Assembly: GCA_022606425.2 (NCBI GenBank)
Contig: JAHDVF020000463.1
Span: 1-64,000, forward strand
DNA length: 64,000 nt
Direction: 5' to 3'
Origin: Lepidostoma basale
Lineage: Eukaryota; Arthropoda; Insecta; Trichoptera; Lepidostomatidae
Positions within the stretch are counted from its first letter, which is position 1. Every line of letters starts with the position of its first letter. Position numbers and translations under genes: made by a program. Positions 11,402 through 22,671 of this stretch are shown piece after piece. The notes under the pieces were generated by a model that did no database searches, was not told where the DNA came from, and was given only the letters and a program-made list of their open reading frames with translations.

Positions 11402-11880
11402 GTAAACATACAATCATGCCATTTCACCGAAAGAGTAGGCAGAGAGAATCGACTGCCACACTTCTCCATCCTGACACACCTCTCTAGCTTCCTCCACATT
11501 CATACAGTGAGTCATACAAGCACAACAATTCCTCTGACTTCTAACATGACCAACCTTTAAAATTTGATTAAAATGGTCATGCATTGTTTTCCTCGGTCTA
11601 CCTCAACTCCATACTCCATTTACATCATTAACGTATACTTTCTTAACCATAATTTCTCCATGCATGCGCTCCATCTGTCCGAACCAACGCAGCGATCCTT
11701 TCATAATACCTTCTTCCGCTCTACATTCCTTTCTTATATCAGCATTTGAGATTCTGTCGTATACAAATTAACCAAGCATTCGTCTGAGATCTCATTTCTA
11801 CTTAATTTATTCTATTTTCATCCCTTTACTGCCTGTTCCAAGCTTCGGTTAAATACATAAGCGTTGGAAAAACATTCACT
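11402..11880 (-). mobile_element. LINE-B copy, minus
   Basis: Antisense of the LINE-B end, with ACCGAAAGAGTAGGCAGAGA at the 3' side and RWFGQMERMHGEIMVKK-like codons read on the minus strand. Frameshifted; starts after 125 bp of unassigned sequence at 11276-11401. Confidence 0.7.
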
Positions 11881-12510
11881 GATTAACTAACCATCACGCC
11901 GTCTCTCCGAAGGGGTAGGCAGAAAGAATGGAACGCCACAATGTTCTGTCCTGACATACTTCTCTCGCTTCCTCTACATTCATACATCTTGTCATGCACG
12001 CACGTCGATTTCTCGGACTCCTCACGTGACCGACATTTAATATTTGATTCATTTGATCGTGCCAACGTTTTCCTCGGTCTTCCGATTCTATTTCTACCTT
12101 TCAGTCTTTTACAAATACCTTCTTCACCATTCTGTCTTCACTCATTCTTTCCATGTTTCCAAACCATATTAATGACCCTTTTATTATTTTGTTCATAACA
12201 CTTTCATTCGCACCGCATTCACTTCTTATACTTGCATTCGACACTCTATCATACACAGAGTATCCACACATTCATCTAAGAGATCTCATTTCTACTGCAT
12301 TTATTCTACTTTCATCCTTATTTGCCAATTCCATGCTTCACTTCCATACATAAAGGTTGGCACAAACACACCATTCTTACCTTTTGTTTGCGATGCCAAC
12401 TTTAAGTGCACCATTCACTCTGTCGCCTGCCCCAACCCTTCTTTCAATATCCCTCTCCACTGTAAACATACTTCCAAAATAAACAAATTCATCCGCTTGT
12501 TCCAATGGCT
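11881..12510 (-). mobile_element. LINE-B copy, minus, with TTAG tail
   Basis: Begins with ATTAACTAACCATCACGCCG, the antisense (TTAG)n tail and stop, and extends to the EQADEFVYFGSMFTVERDIE region at about 12430-12505. Several frame breaks. It lies head-to-tail with the copy at 11402-11880 and just downstream of the unknown minus-strand gene. Confidence 0.8.
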
Positions 12511-12607
12511 GTAAAATAAATAACGATTAAAAAATTGATCATATTTTCGATTTGTTTGATTCCTTCGGGTGTCAAGACGAACGCGTCGGGCGTCTTACGC
12601 GCGGCGA

Positions 12608-15600
12608 CTATCGCTCGCAGCCTCCTTCCGTCTCGGGGCCCACGCCGGCGCCCTCCTCTAGCGTGTGCAGCCAGTCGAAGATCATCATGTTCCTCTCGTA
12701 CTTGGACAGGGGACGGCCCCGCTCCCGTTCCACGTCGCGCAGCGTCAGGGCAGCCCCGCGTGACACCTGCCACGCAAAAACAATCCATTATTATTATTTT
12801 GTAGAATCGCTCTTTACAGCGCGAGCCAAATGGATGTAAAGGGTATAGCTATCATATTGGTTCTCGTGACATGTGATAGGTAGCTGGTCTATGAATTATT
12901 GAATATTAATGAAAAACTTCATATCGAGTTATTTATCAAGGCTTGAACGTTGAACAGAAAAACTCAATGTCCAAAGAGAACAATATTTTCGAAAGAGCCA
13001 CAATAGTGTCCAAAGTGAACAATAGTGCCTAAAGAGAACAGTAGTTTCCAAAGGTAACAATAGTGTCCAAAGGGAACAATATTGTCCAATGAGAACAATA
13101 GTGTCCAAAGAGAACAACAGTGTTCAAAGAGAACAATAGTATCCAATGAGAACAATAGTGTCCAAAGAGAACAACAGTGTTCAAAGAGAACAATAGTGTC
13201 CAAAGAGAACAATAGTATCCAAAGAGAAAAATTGTGTCCAAAGGGAACAATTTATCCAAAGAGCACAATAGTGTCCAAAGAGAACAATAGTATCCAATGA
13301 GAACAATAGTGTCCAAAGGGAAGAACAGTGTTCATAGAGAACAATAGTGTCAAAAAGGGAATAATAGTTTCCAAAGAGAACAATAGTGTCCATATAGAAC
13401 AATAGTATCTAAAGAGAAAAATTGTGTCCAAAGGGAACAATTTATCCAAAGAGCACAATAGTGTCCAAAGAAAACAATAGTATCCAATGAGAACAATAGT
13501 GTCCAAAGAGAACAATAGTACAACATTTATAGAACAATTGTGCGCAAAGAGAACAATATTGTCCAAAGAGAACAATATTGTCCAAAGAGAACAACAGTAT
13601 TCAAAGAAAACAATAGTGTCCAAAGGGAAGAACAGTGTTTAAAGAGAATAAAAGTTTCCATAGAGAACAATAGTGTCCAAAGAAAACAATAGTGTCCAAA
13701 GAGAACAACAGTATTTAAAGTGAACAGTAGTGTCTTTATAGAACAATAGTGTCCAAAGAGAACTATAGCATTCAAAGAGAAAAATAGTGTCCAAAGAGAA
13801 CAACATAGTGTCTAAAGAAAACAACGCAATGTCCAAAGAGTACAATACAACAAAAGCCCAACTGACCTCCAATCTGTCGAGGTTGAACTCGCTGTGGGAC
13901 AGCCTCTCCAAGGCCTTGTACGTGGTCATCAGACGTCTCCGGATGTACACTTGTCTGGTCTGCAAGGGGAATAAGATTCCATCAAACAAAACATGACACA
14001 ACTCCGTCTTCCGATTTTTCTCGGCCGTCCTCTGGTACATTATCCATTCACACTGCTTAAATAAAATATTTTAAGCATTAAATATACATGTAACCTTCTG
14101 AGGGATCCATTTTTAATTTTACTTATGATGAAATAATCTGCCTTAGCATAACTAACTCTGGTGACACCGGTGGGAAGAGCAATGGGAAGGTGCTATACAA
14201 ATTAGCCTAATTATTAATTTTTTTTGTGAATGTATACTTATACTTGTATGCGAATACTGGATTTCACCCACCGTGGGTTATCAATTCATGATTTAATTGG
14301 ATCTCAATAGAGACGAAGATATATATTAATAAACATAAATTTCCATAGATGGCGTTAGTATGTAGATTATATATAGAGTAATCTTATAAAGATTAACATA
14401 TGTAATCAAAATCTTCATAGATGGCACATTGAAACTGACATGTGAAATCTGGCATAGGACTATAACATATATACAACTTCCAAAAATTTGTCAGTCGTGG
14501 TCATAAAGAAAGGTGGAATGGGGAGTGTTGCATTACATAAAGCGTGCGCTTAACCCAACCAATGACAGGTCATAAGTCCTGTAAACACCTTGATCAACCA
14601 TATTCAGTTTCCAATTTGCATCTTCATCTCTATTGAGATACAATTAAATCATAATTATTAATTTATTATTATTATCATCTGTTGAGTATTGGTCCCCAGA
14701 ATGTCCAAGAGAATACCGTGTGACAAAGCCTCGGATAGCTAGCTACATGGGTTAAATTATATGTAAAAGAAATAGATTTATCAGCCGTATCGTTCATACC
14801 TTCGTGTTGAGGGGCTGTAGGAGGTCAGGAGGGGCTGGACGATGCGGGGAGGGGAGCCTGGAGTCTCCCACGGCCACCCACGTGCTGCAGGAGCGGGAGG
14901 CGGCTGCGGCCAACCAGCCACCGCCCGCTCCGCCTCCGGCCCAAGACAAACGGGCCTCCGAGCCTCCACTGCAAACAGACAGACTTTATGAAGCGGATAG
15001 TATACAACACACTGTATAAATGCAAAAGCTAGAGAAGCGTGTCAAGATGGAAGAGTGTCATCCATCGTCTCTGCCTATTGTGTTAGAAGCGACAGTGCAC
15101 GACACGCTGTATGAATGCAAAGGCTAGAGAAGCGTGTCAAGATGAAAGAGTGTGTCATCCATCGTCTCTGCCTATTGTGTTAGAAGCGACAGTGCACGAC
15201 ACGCTGTATGAATGCAAAGGCTAGAGAAGCGTGTCAAGATGAAAGAGTGTGTCATCCATCGTCTCTGCCTATTGTGTTAGAAGCGACAGTGCACGACACG
15301 CTGTATGAATGCAAAGGCTAGAGAAGCGTGTCAAGATGAAAGAGTGTGTCATCCATCGTCTCTGCCTATTGTGTTAGAAGCGACAGTGCACGACACGCTG
15401 TATGAATGCAAAGGCTAGAGAAGCGTGTCAAGATGAAAGAGTGTGTCATCCATCGTCTCTGCCTATTGTGTTAGAAGCGACAGTGCACGACACGCTGTAT
15501 GAATGCAAAGGCTAGAGAAGCGTGTCAAGATGAAAGAGTGTGTCATCCATTGTCTCTGCCGATTGTGTTAGAAGCGACAGTGCACGATACGCTGTATGAA

Positions 15601-17083
15601 TGTGAAGGCTAGAGTAGCGTGTCAGGATGGAAGAGTGTGTCATCCACTGTCTCTGCCTATTGTGTTAAAAGCGACAATGCACGATATGTTGTATGGATGT
15701 GAAGGCTAGAGAAGCGTGTCGGGATGGAAGAGTGTGTCATCCATCGTCTCTGCCTATTGTGTTAGAAGCGACAGTGCACGATACGCTGTATGAATGTGAA
15801 GGCTAGAGAAGAGTGTCAGGATGGAAGAGTGTGTCATCCATCGTCTCTGCCTATTGTGTTAGAAGCGACAGTGCACGATACGCTGTATGAATGTGAAGGC
15901 TAGAGGAGTAATACTCACCATCTAGGGAGGGTGGGTGGTGAAATTGCACGTGGCACATCACCCGTACTGAGTGAGCGCCTGATCCCGAGGGCGGAGCATA
16001 GCAGTGCGCAGCCGCGCAGAAGCTCAGCGCCTTCTTCTAACTCTAGTGGAACGTCTCCTGGCCGTCTGATAGAGAGAAAGACTCATTATTGTGTGGCAAC
16101 CTTTATGTATAGAAGTGAAGCTTGGAGCTGGCAAAAGAATGACTAACTAACTAACTGGACTGGAACATTGTGCTATCCTGGCATCTCTTTTCCTCAACAT
16201 TCATACATCGTGTCATGCACGCACGTTGATTTCTCCGACTCCTCACATGGCCGACATTCAATATTTGATTTATTTGATTGTGCCACGTTTTCCTCGCTCT
16301 TCCGATTCTATTTCTAGTTCCATTTACATTGTTAACATATACTTTTTTTACCATTCTTCCCATGTGTCCAAACCATCTTAATGATCCTTTCATTCGCACC
16401 GCATTCACTTCTTATATTTGCATTTAGCACACATTCATCTTAGAGACCTCATTTCTACTGCATTAATTCTACTTTCATCCTTCTTTTGCCAGTTCATGCT
16501 TCACTTCCATACATAAGGGTTCCAAAGAAATTTAATCTATCTTCTTATTAGATGATATATATACTAACTTGTTGATTTTTATCTCTGGATTTGGACTGGG
16601 TCCACGCTGCAACAGATCAACCGGTGTCTGGAAGAACCAAAATATACAGAAATAAATTGGACGTTAAGGAGGCAGAATACTCCGTAGAATCAAGAGAGCA
16701 CATTGCTCCATTCGTATGAAAGATGTCCATCTCTGCCCGAGAGGAATGCAGTGGGATAGATGACACATTATACCAGGAGCACAAGAGCAATGGTCCGACG
16801 TTAAGGAGGCAGAATACTCCGTAGAATCAAGAGTGGACATTGCTCCATTCGTATGAAAGATGTCCATCTCTGCCCGAGAGGAATGCAGCGGGATAGATGA
16901 CACATTATACCAGGAGCACAAGATTAATGCTCCGTAGAATCAAGAGTGGACTCTGCGTACCTTGCATGTCAGGTGGCGCCCCACGGAAAGAGAGGAGACA
17001 GACAGCAGAGAGAGGTCGGTGGTCATGGACTCGTGAGAAGGGGATCGTAGCAGTGTGCGAGGCAGCTTCTCCAGGGAGCTCAT
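12608..17083 (-). CDS. Six-exon gene, 249-residue protein, not recognised
   Basis: Six GT-AG exons join with agreeing phases: 17083-16961, 16627-16569, 16065-15919, 14968-14800, 13959-13867 and 12766-12608 (750 nt with stop). The first exon opens with ATG right after its acceptor (MSSLEKLPRTLL, then a Ser-rich stretch). Residues about 62-130 hold PGDVPLELEEGAELLRG. Exon 4 is Gly/Ala/Trp-rich and ends RPAPPDLLQPLNTK. Exons 5-6, residues about 167-240, are the most conserved-looking part: TRQVYIRRRLMTTYKALERL, then LRDVERERGRPLSKYERNMM and IFDWLHTLEE. No signal peptide or membrane segment is seen. I cannot name the family; GR-x-L-x-x-YE resembles short motifs in scaffold and Rho-regulator tails, but that is weak. 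The ATG may be internal if coding exons lie upstream. Introns carry satellite, SINE, IR-F and LINE-B sequence. Confidence 0.72.
12838..12897 (-). mobile_element. SINE fragment
   Basis: The segment around GGTTCTCGTGACATGTGATA closely matches the body of the SINE at 35137-35414 (GATTCTCGTGACATGCGATA). Only the 3' body is present, without the tRNA-like head. In the last intron of the unknown gene. Confidence 0.55.
12955..13858. repeat. Minisatellite, 18-20-bp unit
   Basis: About 45 units of AACAATAGTGTCCAAAGAG with variants AACAACAGTGTTCAAAGAG and AACAATAGTATCCAATGAG. It occupies most of the intron between 12767 and 13866 and stops about 10 bp before the exon. Open frames on both strands are repeat by-products. 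Confidence 0.93.
14235..14652. mobile_element. IR-F element, copy 1
   Basis: Ends at 14288-14320 and 14620-14652 are near-perfect inverted repeats (ATCTCAATAGAGACGAAGAT against ATCTTCATCTCTATTGAGAT). The interior includes CATATATACAACTTCCAAA, TTGTCAGTCGTGGTCATAA and AACCCAACCAATGACAGGTC. About 365 bp between the outer ends, no coding capacity, so it fits a MITE-like non-autonomous element. Related copies: 30330-30860, 35946-36325 and 47946-48270. Confidence 0.6.
15018..15905 (+). repeat. Sat97 array (about 9 units)
   Basis: The first six units are nearly identical and share GAATGCAAAGGCTAGAGAAG and GTCAAGATGAAAGAGTG; the last three use the common GTGAAGG and CAGGATGG variants. Unit length is 95-97 bp. 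It ends 14 bp from the exon at 15919, so the array fills the intron between exons 3 and 4 of the unknown gene. Confidence 0.93.
16140..16515 (-). mobile_element. LINE-B copy, minus
   Basis: Antisense codons for [39 protein letters not shown] and [16 protein letters not shown]. The 3' tip is rearranged (ACTAACTAACTAACTGGACT) and the copy is frameshifted. Intronic in the unknown gene. Confidence 0.75.
16660..16955. repeat. Sat137 array (about 2.1 units)
   Basis: Two full 137-bp units plus a partial one, same orientation and nearly same sequence as 6232-7012. It ends within a few bases of the donor of the first coding exon of the unknown gene (16960). Confidence 0.9.
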
Positions 17084-17149
17084 CTGAAACAAGAAAGCGG
17101 ATTAACACTCGTTGCATAATGATGGATACAGCGAGAAGTGACTAACTAA

Positions 17150-17520
17150 CCTAATAATCAAGCCGTTTCCTCGAAGTGATAGACAGAGAGGATGGATCGC
17201 TACACTGTTCTATCCTGACAACTCTCGCGCATCTTCTACATTCACACATCGTGACATGCACGCACGTCGATTGTTCCTACTTCAAATATGGCCGCCTTTC
17301 GGTAATTGATTAATTTGGTCATGCCATGTCTTTCTTGGCCTTCCTTGACTTCTTTTTCCGTTCACACTATTTGTATATATTATATTTTTAAGCATTCTTC
17401 CCTCATCCATTCGTTCCATATGTCCAAACCATCTCAGTGACCCTTTCTTAATTTTATTTATCACGCATTCCAAGGTATTGAATTTCGAAAAAGAAGAAAT
17501 CACGACAGTCTGCAAAATTA
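17150..17520 (-). mobile_element. LINE-B copy, minus
   Basis: Antisense LINE-B with [18 protein letters not shown] and [18 protein letters not shown]. It meets the next copy tail-out in an inverted arrangement at about 17520. Confidence 0.75.
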
Positions 17521-18117
17521 GCGTGATGGTGAAAATCTGGAGCAAGTAGATGAGTTTGTGTATTTAGGAAGTATGTTTACAGTGGAGAGGGATATTGAAA
17601 GAAGGGTTGGGGCAGGCAACAGAGTGAATGGTGCACTTGAAGTTGTAATTGCAAACAAAAGCCTATTTAAAAAAGCTAAAATTGCAGTGCACAATGGTGT
17701 TCTTGTACCACCAACCCTTATGTATGGAAGCGAAGCATTAAACTGGCAAAAGAAGGATGAAAGTAGAATAAATGCAGTAGAAATGAGATCTCTTAGACGA
17801 ATGTGTGGATACTCTGTGTATGATAGAGTGTCGAATGAAAATATAAGAAGTGTGAATGATGGTGTTATGAACAAAATAATGAAAGGAATATTAAGATGGT
17901 TTGGACACATGGAAAGAATGAAAGACCAAGGAAAACGCGTCACGATAAAATAAATCAAATATTGAATGTCGGCCACGTGAGGAGTCAGAGAAATCAATAC
18001 GCGTGCATGACACGATGTATGAATGTTAAGGAAGCAAGAGAAATCAGGAAATAAAAGTGTGGCAGTCCATTATTTCTGCCTATCGCTTCGGAGAGACGGC
18101 GTGATGGTTAGTTAGTT
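17521..18117 (+). mobile_element. LINE-B copy, plus
   Basis: Readable codons: [80 protein letters not shown]. It ends with CGGCGTGATGGTTAGTTAGT. A deletion removes about 60 bases after KERM. 5'-truncated. Confidence 0.85.
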
Positions 18118-18179
18118 ATATGGATATTATTACATGGATTTGTTTTGCGCTGTAATAATGTAAAGAGCTTTTTAATTTA

Positions 18180-18838
18180 GAGTGTTAACGGTGAAAATCT
18201 GGAACAAGTGGATGAATTTGTTTATTTAGGAAGTATGTTTACAGTGGAGAGGGATATTGAAAGAAGGGTTGGGGCAGGCAACAGAATAAATGGTGCACTT
18301 AAAGTTGTCATCGCAAACAAAAGCCTATCCAAAAAAGCTAAGATGGCAGTGCACAATGGTGTTCTTGTGCCGACCCTTATGTATGGAAGTGAAGCATGGA
18401 ACTGGCAAAAGAAGGATGAAAGTAGAATAAATGCAGTAGAAATGAGATCTCTAAGACGAATGTGTGGCAAATCTGTATATGATAGAGTGACAAATGCAAG
18501 TATAAGAAGTGAATGTGGTGCGAATGAAAGTGTTATGAACAAAACATTAAGATGGTTTGGACACATGGAAAGAATGAGTGAAGACAGAATGGTAAAGAAG
18601 GTATATGTAAACGGCGTGAACGGAGCTAGAAATAGAGGAAGGCCGAGGAAAACGTGGCACGATCAAATCAATCAAATATTGAATGTCGGTCACGTGGGAA
18701 AAATCGACGTGCGTGCATGACAAGATGTATGAATGTAGAGGAAGCGAGAGACGTATGTCAGGACAGAACAGTGTGGCGTTCCATTCTTTCTGCTAACCCC
18801 TCCGGGGAGACGGCGTGATGGTAAGTTAGTTAGTTAGC
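18180..18838 (+). mobile_element. LINE-B copy, plus, 170-residue open frame
   Basis: An open frame at 18208-18720 covers [19 protein letters not shown] to [20 protein letters not shown]. The final [18 protein letters not shown] block and (GTTA)n tail follow in another frame. About 90 percent alike to the copy at 17521, with which it forms a direct pair. Confidence 0.85.
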
Positions 18839-19320
18839 TTTTTAATTATATGAAATCTAACTGGATTCTACTTAGCCTATACATGGTAGACGAAAACTAC
18901 GTACAAAACTTTCAACTCCAAGCATGAGCCATTTTATAACAGATAAGTATAAAATTAATTAGTTAATGCAATTAAGATCACAGATATTAAAATAACACGA
19001 AAAAATTACATAATTACATCATTTTAATTAAGTGGGAAACGGCTTTTCAGCGTTCCAACGGAATATACAAGAAAAAACGAAAAAATCGAATCCAATTACA
19101 AACAAAAAAACAACAATCAGCTGTCATCGATTCAAATCTTGACATAAACAATAATTATATATATACAATTTGATTGTAAATACATTTTTAAATGTACGTA
19201 TTAACTCTAGAATATCGTAATATTAAATATTGATCGAACAAGCAGAAAATTCATAAGCGGAACATTATTGAATTTTCAAAATCTTATTACGCATTTCAAA
19301 AGTGCGTAAGAAATACTTGG
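18839..19320. other. AT-rich spacer
   Basis: No gene or repeat recognised. Lies in the putative 5' intron of the unknown minus-strand gene. Confidence 0.35.
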
Positions 19321-19325
19321 CCTAC

Positions 19326-19530
19326 CTTCGGCCGGATTCGTCGCGAAACCGGTTAAATTGTCACATCGTCTAATGCGGTGTTTTAGACTATTTATTCCAT
19401 CAAAACAAATTAACTAATGGAACGTATTCGGCGGCGATACGCGCGCAGAAATACCATTTACAGAAACGTCAGAGCGCGATTACAAATGGCCTCCATTTTC
19501 ACCCCATTTGGTGTTGCAAGTTGTAAAAAA
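19326..19530 (-). promoter_or_regulatory. Possible first (non-coding) exon and promoter of the unknown gene
   Basis: A locally GC-richer, repeat-free segment with several CG dinucleotides (GCGGCGATACGCGCGCAG at about 19430-19447) in otherwise AT-rich DNA. On the minus strand it ends in GGCCGAAG followed by GTAGGC, a plausible splice donor after 19326. That would place an untranslated exon upstream of the ATG at 17083. Purely inferential; no transcription start motif is clear. Confidence 0.3.
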
Positions 19531-19752
19531 TAAAATCCCTTATTTTCAAATTATATAATAATCTACGCCTGTACAATATTTAAATCGATTTTATTTATGT
19601 TCTTCGAAGACCTTTATTTCACTGTTATTTGTGCATCCTTCAAAACGCAATGTTTTAAATAATTAAACAAGACTTATAATTTGTCTCCCTGGCGCTTGCG
19701 AATATAATATTGATAAGTGAGACGTAAAAGCGCGCCCAATTTTTATTTATTC
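19531..19752. other. AT-rich spacer
   Basis: Nothing supported. Confidence 0.3.
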
Positions 19753-19753
19753 T

Positions 19754-19798
19754 TAACTAACTAACTAACCATCAGGCCGTCTCCCCGAAAGCGGTACA
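19754..19798 (-). mobile_element. LINE-B 3' tip (about 45 bp)
   Basis: TTAACTAACTAACTAACCAT followed by CAGGCCGTCTCCCCGAAAG is the antisense tail and final codons of LINE-B. It is cut off by the 16-bp satellite. Confidence 0.75.
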
Positions 19799-21088
19799 AC
19801 ATTTATAGACGGTACATAATATAGACGATAGGTACATAATATAGACGGTACATAATATAGACGGTACATAATATAGATGATATATAATATAGACGGTACA
19901 TAATATAGACGATAGGTACACAATATAGACGGTACATAATATAGACGGTACATAATATAGATGATACATAATATAGACGGTACATAATATGGAAATCTTC
20001 TTCTTCTATTTCTTCTTTTAGACCACTGACTTTGCTGTCAATTCTCATATATTTTCCTTGAGACAACCTGATACCGCCGATATAGACGATACATAGTTGA
20101 TAATATAGACGGTACATAATATAGACGGAACATAAAACGATACATAATATAGAAGTTACATAATATAAACGGTACATAATATAGACGAAACATAATATAG
20201 ACGATACATAATATAGACGGTACATAATATAGACGGTACATAATATAGACGAAACATAATATAGACGAAACATAATATAGACGATACATAATATAGACGG
20301 TACATAATATAGACGGAACATAATATAGACGGTACATAATATAGACGGAACATAATATAGACGGTACATAATATAGACGGAACATAATATAGACGGTACA
20401 TAATATAGACGGAACATAATATAGACGGTACATAATATAGACGGAACATAATATAGACGGTACATAATATAGACGGAACATAATATAGACGGAACATAAT
20501 ATAGACGGTACATAATATAGACGGTACATAATATAGACGGAACATAATATAGACGGAATATAATATAGACGGTACATAATATAGAAGTTACATAATATAG
20601 ACGGAACATAATATAGACGAAACATAATATAGACGATACATAATATAGACGGTACATAATATAGACGGTACATAATATAGACGAAACATAATATAGACGA
20701 AACATAATATAGACGATACATAATATAGACGGTACATAATATAGACGGAACATAATATAGACGGTACATAATATAGACGGAACATAATATAGACGGTACA
20801 TAATATAGACGGAACATAATATAGACGGTACATAATATAGACGGAACATAATATAGACGGTACATAATATAGACGGAACATAATATAGACGGAACATAAT
20901 ATAGACGGTACATAATATAGACGGTACATAATATAGACGGAACATAATATAGACGGTACATAATATAGACGGAACATAATATAGACGGTACATAATATAG
21001 ACGGAACATAATATAGACGGAACATAATATAGACGGTACATAATATAGACGGTACATAATATAGACGGCACATAATATAGACGGTAAC
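19799..21088. repeat. 16-bp satellite (about 75 units) with higher-order repeat
   Basis: Monomers ACATAATATAGACGGT and ACATAATATAGACGGA, with GAAACATA and GATACATA variants. A larger period of 432 bp (27 monomers) is visible: the marker AGAAGTTACATAAT occurs at 20151 and 20583 with the same variant order after each. Since 16 is not a multiple of 3 and the unit lacks antisense stops, long minus-strand open frames (up to 422 residues of YYVPSILCTVYIM type) arise; they are not genes. Confidence 0.95.
19992..20092 (-). mobile_element. Non-satellite insert in the 16-bp array
   Basis: About 100 bp without the satellite motif. On the minus strand it reads ATGAGAATTGACAGCAAAGT, close to LINE-C (ATGAGGACTGACAGCAAGGT at 63952), then a (GAAGAA)-rich run. 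Probably a small LINE fragment caught in the array. Confidence 0.5.
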
Positions 21089-21245
21089 ATTTCAGGTCCT
21101 CCCAACGTTAGCGATCACTGCAGCAAAAGCATCTCTCTCCTGTGCCACTTGGAACAGGTTCTGGACTCTCGTCATTCCTGTCCAATCTTTAATGTTCCGC
21201 AGCCAGGACAACTGCCTTCTCCCAACTCCCCAACGTCACGACACT
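21089..21245 (-). mobile_element. LINE-H 3' tail
   Basis: Minus-strand codons VGRRQLSWLRNIKDWTGMTR, then QNLFQVAQERDAFAAVIANV and GRT-stop, a typical C-terminus of insect non-LTR reverse transcriptases. The 16-bp satellite starts a few bases after its stop codon. Confidence 0.75.
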
Positions 21246-21540
21246 TTACACATTAATATTAGTCGAAGGAGGTGAATTTTTCTCTCCATAGCACATGACT
21301 TTTGAATTATTTTCACTAAAATCTACAAATTATTTTAAAATATTATTTTTAGGCCCGGTCCGGCCCTGGCGAACAAGGAATGACAGTTCTGTGACAGCGC
21401 CGCAATTATTCCTCTAACCTTGAAGCTTATTGATTAGGGATGTCCTAACAAATAAAATATATTCCCAGACCGAAATCCATTTCAACCACGCGATCTAGGG
21501 GCGGCAGCGGTAAGTTCGTGATAACGTTTAATGTCGTGAA
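21246..21540. other. Unassigned spacer
   Basis: No supported feature. Confidence 0.3.
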
Positions 21541-21544
21541 TACG

Positions 21545-21735
21545 GCGGTTAATAATAAGACAAATGTCTTCTTCTTCTTCTTCCTTGTTGTAGACCTATG
21601 TGATCTGTTCTCCAGAGTGTTGCTCCTCCTGTGAGAGAGGCTGATTATGCAATGCAATATAGGGGAGTCTGGTGGAGTCCATTCTTTGAACATGACCGTA
21701 CCAGTCCTTTTTTCGCTGTCTGCTCCATCTTATAC
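21545..21735 (-). mobile_element. LINE-C-like 3' remnant
   Basis: Starts with (CTT)n as in the antisense LINE-C tail, then TTGTTGTAGACCTATGTGAT. Layout matches LINE-C tails at 7174 and 43090, but the coding part is badly decayed. Confidence 0.4.
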
Positions 21736-21774
21736 TCAACACAGGAACGCGGGTTTTTATTTTAGTACCGTAAA

Positions 21775-22090
21775 GGAAAGGTTAAGATGGTTTGGACACA
21801 TGGAAATACTGAATAAAGAAAGAATGATAAAAAAAAAATAATAAAGTCAAAGATGTGAACGGAATTTGAAGTAGAAGAAGACCGAGGAAAACATGGCACT
21901 ATCTAATAAATCAAACATTGGATTCCGGCCATGTAAGTAGTCGAAAAAATCGACGCGCGTGCATGACACGATGTATGAATGTTGAGGAATCGATAGAAGT
22001 ATGTCAAGAAATAACATTGCAACCGTCAATTCTTTCTGCATACCCCTTCGGGGAGACGGCGTGATGGTTAGTTAGTTAGTTAGTTAACAA
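21775..22090 (+). mobile_element. LINE-B copy, plus, with (GTTA)n tail
   Basis: Codons [39 protein letters not shown] and the end GGGGAGACGGCGTGATGGTT. A DE-like scrap (TTTTTATTTTAGTACCGTAA) precedes it at 21750-21775. Frameshifted. Confidence 0.8.
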
Positions 22091-22671
22091 TAAATAATTA
22101 TCACAGAGTTGGCGCTATCACGGAATTAGTTAGGTATCACGAAATAAGATTAAGCGTTATTTATATACTTTTAAAATACATTTTTTTAATAGCCAAAGCC
22201 CTTATTTTGGACGATTGTAGATCTTGAGTCACGAAATGGATGCACGAAGAGAGAAATGTCACCGTAATGGAGCCGTGCGCGATGGTGCGCGAGTCGGGAG
22301 CGTGTTAGTATGTGGCTTTTGGCCAGGGGGCGTGGTCGACAATGTTAGTATGGATTATCAGCGATATTGCGAACTGTCCCGCCCCAACGGCAATCGCACA
22401 TCCGTGTCTGTCTCCGGATAGAAGGAACTAATCGAACGAAGCTATTTGACGCGGTGCATTCAATATTATTAATTGATTCTTAAACAATGATGTAAAACTC
22501 CATATTAAATAATTAAGACACAATAAAATGATCAGACAATTAACACTGAATTTTCTTCTTCTCCTTATTCTATATTCTTCCCTCCACTGCTGGATTGTCC
22601 CTCCGCATCTATTTATTGGATATATATCCGTTCTGTACTGGATATGTAAGAAATAAAACAAAATTATCAGA
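22091..22671. other. Spacer without recognised features
   Basis: A GC-richer patch at 22215-22425 gives a 65-residue open frame on the plus strand with no recognisable motif. I do not call it a gene. Confidence 0.35.

Noticed and set aside
12929..13996. Several open frames on both strands (SLWTLLFSLDTIV type)
   Set aside because: By-product of the 19-bp minisatellite in an intron.
15018..15905. CRISPR-like regular array
   Set aside because: The repeats are contiguous 97-bp units without unique spacers, in an intron of an animal gene.
18208..18720. 170-residue open frame as a host gene
   Set aside because: It is LINE-B coding sequence with the same motifs as more than 20 other copies here.
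19803..21105. Minus-strand open frames of 422, 355 and 161 residues
   Set aside because: They are the 16-bp satellite read in three frames; the unit has no antisense stop codon and the peptides just repeat YYVPSILC.
22224..22421. 65-residue open frame in a GC-richer patch
   Set aside because: No homology recalled and no splice or promoter support.
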